DNA of 64,000 nucleotides from Flavobacteriales bacterium UBA6772 (GTDB lineage: Bacteria; Bacteroidota; Bacteroidia; Flavobacteriales; Flavobacteriaceae), in NCBI GenBank assembly GCA_905181765.1, contig CAJIYW010000001.1:434001-498000 (forward strand). Direction: 5' to 3'. The position numbers were made by a program, and so were the translations under genes. Shown here one piece after another: positions 28,213-35,671 of this stretch. How positions within the stretch are numbered: position 1 is the stretch's first letter; each line of letters starts with the position of its first letter. The notes under the pieces are model-generated. The model did no database searches, had not been told where the DNA came from, and saw only the letters and a list, made by a program, of their open reading frames with translations.

Positions 28213-30993
28213 TTATACTCTCACCAACAATTTATGAGGCGGTTTAAACTGTGTAAGGTTAATTCCCTTAACTGCAGCTTTATATTCTTCTAAAGTAGGA
28301 GTTCTACCTAAAATTGTAGACAACACAACCACAGGCGTTGATGACAACAATGATTCTCCTTTTTTCTCTTCACTATCTTTTACTACTCTTCCTTGGAAAA
28401 GACGGGTAGATGTTGCCATTACGGTATCTCCCGCTGCAGCTTTTTCTTGATTTCCCATACAAAGGTTACAACCAGGACGCTCTAGATATAACATATTTTC
28501 ATATCCGGTGCGTGCTACTCCTTTAGGTGCATTGTCATCAAATTCGAAACCAGAATATCTCGTTAAGACATCCCAATCACCTTCAGCTTTTAATTCATCT
28601 ACAATATTATATGTAGGAGGTGCAACTACAAGCGGTGCTTTAAATTCAACCTTACCGTTTAATCCTTCTACATTCTTAAGCATTTTCGCAAGAATTTTCA
28701 TATCTCCTTTGTGTACCATACAAGATCCAACAAAACCAAGGTCTACTTTTTTTACACCACCATAGTAAGATAATTCTCTAATAATGTCGTGTGTATATCT
28801 TTTCGAAACATCAGGGTTATTTACATCAGGATCTGCAATCATTGGCTCTTCAACTAAATCAAGATCAATAACTACTTCTGCAGAATACTTTGCATTTGAA
28901 TCTGGCTTTAAAGCTGGTTTAACACCAGATTTAATTTCAGAAATTCTATTATCAGCAATATCATACAATCCTTTAAGAACATGTAATTCATTGTCCATTC
29001 CTTTATCTATCATGATCTGGATTCTTCCTTTCGCAATTTCTAAAGATTCAATTAAAGTAGCATCTTCAGAAATACATATAGAAGCTTTTGCCTTCATCTC
29101 TGCAGTCCAATCTGTAAATGTAAATGCTTGATCGGCAGTAAGTGTTCCAATATGCACTTCAATAACTTTACCTTGAAATACGTTGTCTCCTCCAAAAGTT
29201 TTCAACATTTGAGATTGAGTAGCATGCACAACATCACGAAAATCCATGTAAGGTTTCATTTCACCTTTAAATGTTACTTTTACTGATTCTGGAATAGGCA
29301 TTGACGCCTCACCTGTAGCAAGTGCTAACGCAACAGTTCCTGAATCTGCACCAAAAGCAACACCTTTAGACATTCTTGTATGCGAATCTCCACCAATAAT
29401 AATTGCCCAATCATCCACAGTAAGGTCATTCAAAACCTTGTGAATTACATCCGTCATTGGTTTGTATTTATTTTCAGGATCTCTAGCAGTAATCAATCCA
29501 AAATCATTCATAAATTTCATCAATCTAGGAATGTTTGCTTTAGACTTATTATCCCATACTGAAGCTGTATGGCAGCCAGATTGATATGAACCATCAACAA
29601 TTGGTGAAATAACTGTAGCAGCCATCATTTCCAACTCCTGGGAAGTCATTAAACCTGTTGTATCTTGAGAACCTATAATATTTACTTCAACACGAACATA
29701 CGAACCTGCATGTAACGTTTTACCTGGTGTTGTACCTACGGCATTTTTATTAAATATTTTCTCAACTGCAGTAAGACCTTGTCCTTCATTAGAAACCTCT
29801 TTTGAGTCCGCATAAACAGATACCAGCTCTACCCCTAAGGTCTTTGCTGCAAATGCTTGTAGTTTTTTTCCAAACACAATAGCATAAGATCCACTAGCTT
29901 TAATGAATTCTAATTTTTGGGGTGTTAATGAAGCTGAAATATCCATTAACTCCTTGTCTCCTTTGTAAAGTTTCTTTTCTTTGGTATTTACAGTAAGTAC
30001 CGTTCCTGTGGCTACAGAATACGCTTCCTCTAAAATAGGCTCTCCTGCTTCATTTCTTATAATATTACCATCTGAATCTTGCTTTTTTACCCAATTCTGA
30101 AGATCAATACCAATACCACCAGTAACACTAACAGTTGTTAAGAAAATTGGAGAAATTCCATTTGTACCCGCAATAATTGGAGCAATATTTATAAATGGAA
30201 CATACGGACTTGATTTTATCCCTGTCCATAATGCCACATTATTTACACCAGACATTCTAGAAGAACCAACTCCCATTGTACCTTTATCTGCTATTAACAT
30301 CACCCGCTTGTCGGGGTGTTGCTTTTGCAATGCTATTAATTCGTTTTGTTGCTCTTTGTTATGTTCAAATAAACATTGCCCATGCAGTTCTCTATCTGAC
30401 CTTGAATGTGCATCACCACCTGGCGACAATAAATCTGTAGAAATATCTCCTATACCTGCAACGAAAGTTACAATTTCAATTTCCTCGTCAATGGCGGGTA
30501 ACTTTGTAAAGAACTCTGCTTTCGCATAACTCTCTATAATATCCTTAGCAACTTCGTTATCATTTTTAAATGCTACTTCTAAACGAGCCATATCTGCTTC
30601 GTAAAGAAATACTTGTGTTTTTAAAATAATACCTGCCTCTTTTGCAATAGTTACATCATCACCTAAAGCTATATCTAATAGAACATCAATAGAAGGTCCA
30701 CCTTTCATGTGTGATAATTGCTCAAAAGCAAAAGAAGGTGAAATCTCTTTTACTAAAGACTCTCCTAAAATAATCTCCTTTAAAAATTGAGCTTTCACTG
30801 CAGCAGCGCTAGTTGTTCCCGGTAAGACATTATAAATAAAAAAGTCTACAGAATCTTTTCTATACTCATTGTCTAAATCTTTAATTTGGTCAATAATTTT
30901 GCTTAGCAATTCGGCACCATCAATGGGCTGCGGATGCAATCCTTGATTTTTTCGTTCTTCAATTTGTTTAAGGTAATCTTTATAAATGTTCAT
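28213..30993 (-). CDS. acnB: Aconitate hydratase B
   Basis: 926 residues, slightly longer than proteobacterial AcnB. The domain order is that of AcnB: an N-terminal HEAT-like domain (1-160), domain 4 (about 165-380), then the cluster-binding catalytic core. Cluster cysteines are seen in FVGSCMVHKGD and PGCNLCMGN near the C-terminus (C, then CxxC). QSGCHTASVWDN and GGDSHTRMSKG are core signatures. The enzyme interconverts citrate and isocitrate, and AcnB enzymes can also act on 2-methylisocitrate. It is a single gene with its own terminator. A TAGATTTG motif at 31079-31086 on the minus strand may be a -7 box; no TTG was found at the right spacing. Confidence 0.96.
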   Translation of the reverse strand: MNIYKDYLKQIEERKNQGLHPQPIDGAELLSKIIDQIKDLDNEYRKDSVDFFIYNVLPGTTSAAAVKAQFLKEIILGESLVKEISPSFAFEQLSHMKGGPSIDVLLDIALGDDVTIAKEAGIILKTQVFLYEADMARLEVAFKNDNEVAKDIIESYAKAEFFTKLPAIDEEIEIVTFVAGIGDISTDLLSPGGDAHSRSDRELHGQCLFEHNKEQQNELIALQKQHPDKRVMLIADKGTMGVGSSRMSGVNNVALWTGIKSSPYVPFINIAPIIAGTNGISPIFLTTVSVTGGIGIDLQNWVKKQDSDGNIIRNEAGEPILEEAYSVATGTVLTVNTKEKKLYKGDKELMDISASLTPQKLEFIKASGSYAIVFGKKLQAFAAKTLGVELVSVYADSKEVSNEGQGLTAVEKIFNKNAVGTTPGKTLHAGSYVRVEVNIIGSQDTTGLMTSQELEMMAATVISPIVDGSYQSGCHTASVWDNKSKANIPRLMKFMNDFGLITARDPENKYKPMTDVIHKVLNDLTVDDWAIIIGGDSHTRMSKGVAFGADSGTVALALATGEASMPIPESVKVTFKGEMKPYMDFRDVVHATQSQMLKTFGGDNVFQGKVIEVHIGTLTADQAFTFTDWTAEMKAKASICISEDATLIESLEIAKGRIQIMIDKGMDNELHVLKGLYDIADNRISEIKSGVKPALKPDSNAKYSAEVVIDLDLVEEPMIADPDVNNPDVSKRYTHDIIRELSYYGGVKKVDLGFVGSCMVHKGDMKILAKMLKNVEGLNGKVEFKAPLVVAPPTYNIVDELKAEGDWDVLTRYSGFEFDDNAPKGVARTGYENMLYLERPGCNLCMGNQEKAAAGDTVMATSTRLFQGRVVKDSEEKKGESLLSSTPVVVLSTILGRTPTLEEYKAAVKGINLTQFKPPHKLLVRV

Positions 30994-31232
30994 GAAAGAA
31001 ATCTTTAGTTATTCTAATGCTTTGATTCTTATAGAAATCAAAAGCAATACGATATATTTTATTGTAATATTATACTCACAAATCTACATTTTTTTATCTT
31101 AATCTTAAAAGATAAGTAATAGAATAGACTAATTAATAAATAAAAAAAAGTTATTAGATAAAGCACTGATTATAATTCAATAAATAAAGGTATTTATTGA
31201 ATTATTTTAAATTATTAATAATAATATTAAAA
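30994..31232. other. AT-rich gap upstream of acnB
   Basis: No coding potential or RNA gene is seen here. It contains the possible acnB -7 box (31079-31086, minus strand) and long A/T runs after the 3' end of rnpB. Confidence 0.5.
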
Positions 31233-31530
31233 AAGCAGGCTAATAAGCCGAATCCTGTACCTTAAAAAGGTTCTTATCATTTATCTAGTTCTAAAATTAC
31301 TCTTAGAATCAATCTGCCTACCCTTTAGAATCGAGCGAGTAGCTCTCAAGTTCTAATTTACATGGCATTGCACCTCATAGAGTTTACCTGGTTTCACTAC
31401 AGCCGAACTGTACTTGCTTTCTGTTGCACTGGTCCTCAGCTTGCGCTGGACGGATGTTATCCGCTATGATACTCTATGGTGTCCGGACTTTCCTACACGC
31501 TAAAAGCGTGACGATAAGATAAGCCTGCTT
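31233..31530 (-). ncRNA. rnpB: RNase P RNA (class A)
   Basis: The minus strand carries the conserved 5' core GAAAGTCCGGACACC preceded by AGG, the central blocks GAACTTGAGAGC and AGTGCAACAGAAAGC, and GTGAAACCAGGTAAACTC. The 3' end has GGATTCGGCTTATTAGCCTGC. The 5' end GCAGGCTTATC pairs with the 3' GCCTGC to form helix P1. The product is the catalytic RNA that trims tRNA 5' ends. About 298 nt is less than E. coli M1 (377 nt) and fits Bacteroidota. A run of T follows the 3' end on the minus strand. The exact ends are my estimate from P1. Confidence 0.95.
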
Positions 31531-31546
31531 ATTTTTTAATATTTTA

Positions 31547-31554
31547 CAAAAATA
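31547..31554 (-). promoter_or_regulatory. Possible -7 box of rnpB
   Basis: TATTTTTG on the minus strand, 17 bp before the predicted RNA 5' end, fits the Bacteroidota TAnnTTTG consensus. No TTG is seen 17-23 bp further upstream, so support is partial. Confidence 0.4.
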
Positions 31555-31570
31555 CAACTTCTTTCTATAA

Positions 31571-31600
31571 AAAAAACCCACTCAATAAATTGAGTGGGAA
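31571..31600 (-). terminator. Main intrinsic terminator downstream of dnaJ
   Basis: A perfect 10-bp stem CCCACTCAAT (31579-31588) with ATTGAGTGGG (31591-31600), followed by eight U on the minus strand. It lies 123 bp past the dnaJ stop and just upstream of rnpB, shielding rnpB from readthrough. Confidence 0.9.
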
Positions 31601-31614
31601 AATTGCTATGAAAA

Positions 31615-31646
31615 AGAAAAAGTGTTGCTAATAAATTAACAACACT
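31615..31646 (-). terminator. Second hairpin downstream of dnaJ
   Basis: A 7-bp stem AGTGTTG (31621-31627) with CAACACT (31640-31646), followed on the minus strand by a U-rich tract. With the stronger hairpin at 31571-31600 it makes a tandem terminator. Confidence 0.5.
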
Positions 31647-31722
31647 GTAAATGTATAATAAATTTACCTAAAAACTACTATATTATTATATATTCTTTAT
31701 TTTTTTAATTATTATTTCGAAA

Positions 31723-32856
31723 TTATGAAAACATATCCTTTACTTTTTCAAAAAAAGATTTATCAGACATATTAGGAGCTGGTTTAAAGTTTTCATTATC
31801 CGACATTTTTTCAAAAAACTGTCTTTGCTCTTTGTTTAATTCTTTCGGTGTCCAAACATTAATATGAATTAAGAAATCTCCTGTACCATATCTTTCTATA
31901 CTAGGCAAACCTTTTCCTTTTAATCTTAAAATCTTTCCAGACTGTGTACCTCCATCAATCTTAATTTTCACTTTACCCGAAACAGTATCAACTTCTTTGC
32001 TAGTTCCTAAGACTGCTTCAGAAAAATTAACATATAGATCATAATGTATATTTGTACCTTCTCTTTTTAAAGTTTCATGTGGAATCTCTTCAATTAAGAC
32101 TAATAAATCACCTGAAATAGAATTCTTCCCCGGTGCATCATTTCCTTTTCCTCCTACTTTCAATTGCACTCCCTCTGTTACACCTGCAGGAATATTTATT
32201 GAAACGGTTTCTTCTTTAGTAACTAGACCTTGTGCATCTGCATTATTTGGTTTGTTACTTATTATTTCTCCAGCTCCAGAGCAAGTTCCACAAGTAGTTG
32301 CAGTTTGCATTCTACCTAAAATAGTATTAGTAACACGCATTTGCTGTCCAGAACCATTACAAGTCGTACATGTTTTATACGAAACACCATCTGCTTGTAC
32401 TTTTCTACGAACCTTTACATTTTTCTCTACACCTTTGGCAATTTCTTCTAAAGTAAGCTTTACACGAATGCGCATATTACCTCCTTTAACTCTAGCCTGA
32501 CGCTGACCTCCACCACCACCGAAACCACCAAAGCCGCCACCGCCGCCGCCAAAGATATCACCAAACTGGCTGAATATGTCATCCATATTCATACCGCCAC
32601 CGCCGAAGCCGCCACCGCCACCTTGAGGTCCATCAAATCCAGCATGACCATATTGATCATAACGTGCTTTTTTGTTATCGTCACTTAGAATCTCATAAGC
32701 TTCTGCTGCCTTTTTGAAATTTTCTTCAGCTGCTGTATCATCAGGATTTTTATCTGGATGATATTTAATAGCCATTTTCCTGTACCCCTTCTTAATCTCT
32801 GCCTGCGTAGCAGATTTTGAAAGACCTAATGTTTCGTAAAAATCTTGTTTTGCCAT
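31723..32856 (-). CDS. dnaJ: Chaperone DnaJ with a single zinc centre
   Basis: 377 residues. The J domain (1-70) has HPD at 33-35. A very glycine-rich linker runs about 79-117. The zinc domain has only two CxxCxGxG repeats, CTTCNGSG (163-170) and CGTCSGAG (189-196). Classical DnaJ has four; the places of the first and fourth are occupied by RRKVQADG and NKPNNADAQG. The pair kept corresponds to zinc centre II, which is the one needed for working with DnaK. The substrate-binding C-terminal domains follow. The gene is downstream of grpE (68-bp gap) on the same strand, a normal cochaperone operon. Confidence 0.96.
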   Translation of the reverse strand: MAKQDFYETLGLSKSATQAEIKKGYRKMAIKYHPDKNPDDTAAEENFKKAAEAYEILSDDNKKARYDQYGHAGFDGPQGGGGGFGGGGMNMDDIFSQFGDIFGGGGGGFGGFGGGGGQRQARVKGGNMRIRVKLTLEEIAKGVEKNVKVRRKVQADGVSYKTCTTCNGSGQQMRVTNTILGRMQTATTCGTCSGAGEIISNKPNNADAQGLVTKEETVSINIPAGVTEGVQLKVGGKGNDAPGKNSISGDLLVLIEEIPHETLKREGTNIHYDLYVNFSEAVLGTSKEVDTVSGKVKIKIDGGTQSGKILRLKGKGLPSIERYGTGDFLIHINVWTPKELNKEQRQFFEKMSDNENFKPAPNMSDKSFFEKVKDMFS

Positions 32857-32924
32857 GTTCTTTCAATTGTCAACTAAAAGTGAACCATTATTATTAGTAA
32901 CCGTAAACTATTAATTTTATTTTT

Positions 32925-33473
32925 TTATTGTCCGATAACCACTTTAGGGTATCTAATGATTTTATCTCCTAACTTATATCCTTTTTCGATACAATCTATT
33001 ACCTTTCCTTTTAAATCATCGGATGGTGCAGGAATTTGAGTAATTGCCTCGTGAAATTCAGCATCAAAAGCATCTCCAGCTCTTGTTTCTACTTTTGACA
33101 AGCCTTTTAATTCTAAAGTATTGTAAAATTTCTGGTAAATTAATTCTACACCTTTTTTTAATTCTGCCGTTTCTTTGTTTTCTTCAATATGTGACAAAGC
33201 ACGCTCAAAATCATCTACAACTGGCAGTAAAGATGTCATTACTTCTTGCCCAGCAGTTTTAAATAACTCTATTCTTTCTTTAGTTGTTCTCTTTTTATAG
33301 TTTTCAAACTCTGCAAATAAACGTAAAAACTTGTCATTTGATGCTTGAATAAGTTCCTCTGGAGTTGGCTCTTCTTTTACAGCTTCTATTTCAACTTCTT
33401 GATTTTCTTCTACTTGAACCGTTTCTTGTTCATTTATTATTTCTTCCTGCTCTATTTTGTCTTTCTTACTCAT
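32925..33473 (-). CDS. grpE: Nucleotide exchange factor GrpE
   Basis: 182 residues from ATG 33473 (MSKKDKIEQEE). A longer frame reaches 33527 but adds residues unlike the family. An acidic, glutamate-rich N-terminal tail (1-55) precedes the long coiled-coil (about 55-110, FLRLFAEFENYKKRTTKER) and the beta domain. The C-terminus DKIIRYPKVVIGQ is typical, usually RPAxVxV. GrpE releases ADP from DnaK. It is the first gene of the grpE-dnaJ unit. dnaK itself is not in the window. Its start is 134 bp from the murA stop, with the murA terminator between. Confidence 0.95.
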   Translation of the reverse strand: MSKKDKIEQEEIINEQETVQVEENQEVEIEAVKEEPTPEELIQASNDKFLRLFAEFENYKKRTTKERIELFKTAGQEVMTSLLPVVDDFERALSHIEENKETAELKKGVELIYQKFYNTLELKGLSKVETRAGDAFDAEFHEAITQIPAPSDDLKGKVIDCIEKGYKLGDKIIRYPKVVIGQ

Positions 33474-33524
33474 TTCGTTGTAATCATTAAATTGTCTACC
33501 CTCTATTTGCAAAAATGTTGCCAA

Positions 33525-33558
33525 CAAAAAAATAGTGTCATACTGACACTATTTTTAT
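33525..33558 (-). terminator. Intrinsic terminator of murA
   Basis: A 10-bp stem AATAGTGTCA (33531-33540) with TGACACTATT (33544-33553), 3-nt loop and A/T flanks giving a seven-U run on the minus strand. It lies about 53 bp past the murA stop and just upstream of grpE. Confidence 0.87.
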
Positions 33559-33606
33559 TAAGTCTTTTATACTTACCTCTAATCTTTTATAATTATACCA
33601 AAAAAA

Positions 33607-34917
33607 TTAACTTTCTATTCTTTCAATTTTTGCTCCAATAGATTTTAGACGAGCTTCTATATTCTCATAGCCTCTATCTATTTGTTCTATATTATTAATA
33701 ACAGAAGTTCCTTTTGCAGATAACGCTGCAATTAGTAAAGAAATTCCTGCTCTAATATCTGGTGAAGTCATTTTAGTAGCTTTTAAAGAGCTCTCAAAAT
33801 CCATTCCTATTACCGTTGCTCTATGTGGGTCACACAAAATAACTTTTGCTCCCATATCAATCAATTTATCTACAAAAAACAACCTGCTTTCAAACATTTT
33901 TTGGTGAATTAATACCGTTCCTTTTGCTTGTGTTGCTATTACCAAAACAATGCTTAGTAAATCTGGTGTAAAACCAGGCCAAGGTGCATCTGCTACTGTT
34001 AACACAGAACCATCAATATAATTTTGAATTTCATAAGATTCTTGCTCTGGGATGTAAATATCATCTCCTCTTTTCTCTAATTGAATTCCAAGTTTTCTAA
34101 ATACGTTCGGTATTTGTCCTAAGTTCTCCCAACTAACATCTTTAATTGTTAACTCAGAACGCGTCATTACTGCAACGCCAATCCAAGAGCCAATTTCAAT
34201 CATATCTGGTAATACTCTGTGTTCGCAACCTCCTAAAGATTTTACTCCTTCAATAATTAATAAATTAGAACCAACTCCAGAGATTTTTGCTCCCATAGAA
34301 TTCAACATCTTAGATAATTGTTGAATGTAAGGTTCACAAGCCGCATTGTAGATTTTTGTAGTTCCTGTGGCTAAAACAGCTGCCATTAAAATATTAGCTG
34401 TACCTGTTACAGAGGCTTCATCTAACAACATTTCAACTCCGTGTAACTCTTCTGCCTCTACTCCATAAAAAGAATCTTCTTTATTGTATCTAAACTTTGC
34501 ACCTAATCTAATAAAGCCCTCAAAATGTGTGTCTAAACGTCTGCGACCAATTTTATCTCCTCCTGGACGTGGAATGTATCCTTTTCCAAAACGAGCTAAT
34601 AATGGACCAACAATCATTATAGAACCTCTTAAAGAACTACCATCTTTTTTAAAATTTGCTGATTCTAAATATTTTAAATTTACCTCGTCTGCCTTAAAAG
34701 CATAAGAACTACTGCTTAATTTTTCAACTTTCACCCCTAATTCTCCCAGAATAAAAATTAATTTATTTACATCAATAATATCTGGAACGTTATTTACTAC
34801 AACTCTTTCTGGAGTTAATAAAACAGCACAAAGAATTTGTAAAACTTCATTTTTTGCTCCTTGCGGAGTAATAGATCCATTTAATTTATGACCGCCTTCA
34901 ATTTTAAATGATGCCAT
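33607..34917 (-). CDS. murA: UDP-N-acetylglucosamine 1-carboxyvinyltransferase MurA (Asp active-site variant)
   Basis: 436 residues with the two-domain inverse alpha/beta fold of MurA. It transfers enolpyruvate from PEP to UDP-GlcNAc, the first committed step of peptidoglycan synthesis. The N-terminal GAKNEVL (20-26) carries the conserved Lys and Asn. The active-site loop reads RPGGDKIGRR, so Asp121 replaces the Cys that corresponds to E. coli Cys115. Fosfomycin alkylates that Cys; Asp variants as in Mycobacterium and Chlamydia are active but insensitive. It follows the DUF4290 gene by 3 bp on the same strand and ends at its own terminator. Confidence 0.96.
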   Translation of the reverse strand: MASFKIEGGHKLNGSITPQGAKNEVLQILCAVLLTPERVVVNNVPDIIDVNKLIFILGELGVKVEKLSSSSYAFKADEVNLKYLESANFKKDGSSLRGSIMIVGPLLARFGKGYIPRPGGDKIGRRRLDTHFEGFIRLGAKFRYNKEDSFYGVEAEELHGVEMLLDEASVTGTANILMAAVLATGTTKIYNAACEPYIQQLSKMLNSMGAKISGVGSNLLIIEGVKSLGGCEHRVLPDMIEIGSWIGVAVMTRSELTIKDVSWENLGQIPNVFRKLGIQLEKRGDDIYIPEQESYEIQNYIDGSVLTVADAPWPGFTPDLLSIVLVIATQAKGTVLIHQKMFESRLFFVDKLIDMGAKVILCDPHRATVIGMDFESSLKATKMTSPDIRAGISLLIAALSAKGTSVINNIEQIDRGYENIEARLKSIGAKIERIES

Positions 34918-34920
34918 AGA

Positions 34921-35574
34921 CTATCTTTTTCTGTTTTTATTTTGATTGTTGTGTTGTGGTTTCTTGTAGGCAGTTTTTGCATTATTCTGACCTTGAGAGT
35001 TTCTTTTTCTCAAAAGATTCTTCGTTTCAGAAAGTGCCTCTTCTGTTTCTCTTAAATCTAATTTTCCGTCAGATAAATCGAATAAGTGTTTAAAAATTAC
35101 GGCATCATCAACGGTATCTTTATTCCAATTCAAATAACATTTTTTCATGTGATTTGCAATTGTAAAAACCAATGCTTCTTTTTTGTCGCCATCTTCCCAA
35201 CTTAAAGCAATATCTATCATTGTTTGAATATTATTACCATAATAACGGTATCTAGAGGCAGATTTAGGATATGCTAAACCTTCTGGCTTTTCTTGTAATT
35301 CTTCTTTTGATGGCTGCGGATAAGGAGATTCTACATCTAATTTAAAATCTGCCATAATATACAACTGATCCCAAAGCTTATGTTTAAAATCTGGAACATC
35401 TCGCAAATGCGGTTGTAAATTACCCATTACATCTACAATGGCTTTTGCCATTTTATCGCGCTCTTCTTTCGTTTCTAGAGCCAAACAATGGTCTACTAGT
35501 TTTTGTATATGTCTCCCATATTCTGGGATAATCATTAGTGGTCTTTCTGAATTGTATTCTAAATCGAATGTCAT
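34921..35574 (-). CDS. DUF4290 domain protein
   Basis: 217 residues, a conserved Bacteroidota family without known function. The body (1-170) is predicted helical, with HLRDVPDFKHKLWDQL, YPQPSKEEL and MKKCYLNWNKDTVDD as recognisable blocks. The last 45 residues are basic and rich in Asn, Gln and Lys (NKNRKR at the end), suggesting a disordered nucleic-acid-binding tail. The 3-bp gap to murA indicates translational coupling; I recall the same order in other flavobacteria. A role linked to envelope synthesis is only a guess from this neighbour. Confidence 0.85.
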   Translation of the reverse strand: MTFDLEYNSERPLMIIPEYGRHIQKLVDHCLALETKEERDKMAKAIVDVMGNLQPHLRDVPDFKHKLWDQLYIMADFKLDVESPYPQPSKEELQEKPEGLAYPKSASRYRYYGNNIQTMIDIALSWEDGDKKEALVFTIANHMKKCYLNWNKDTVDDAVIFKHLFDLSDGKLDLRETEEALSETKNLLRKRNSQGQNNAKTAYKKPQHNNQNKNRKR

Positions 35575-35671
35575 TTATTTATTTTTGAAGTATTCTTAAT
35601 AATCTTAAGAATTATAGTCTGTACTGCTGTAGTTATTTAACGTTGCAAAATAAGAATTTATTTTTAGATTT

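Noticed and set aside
31233-31530. tmRNA or tRNA cluster
   Set aside because: The conserved core GAAAGTCCGGAC and P1 pairing identify RNase P RNA; no tRNA-like acceptor with T-loop is seen.
33474-33527. Upstream start for grpE
   Set aside because: The added residues are unlike GrpE; ATG 33473 opens the typical acidic tail.
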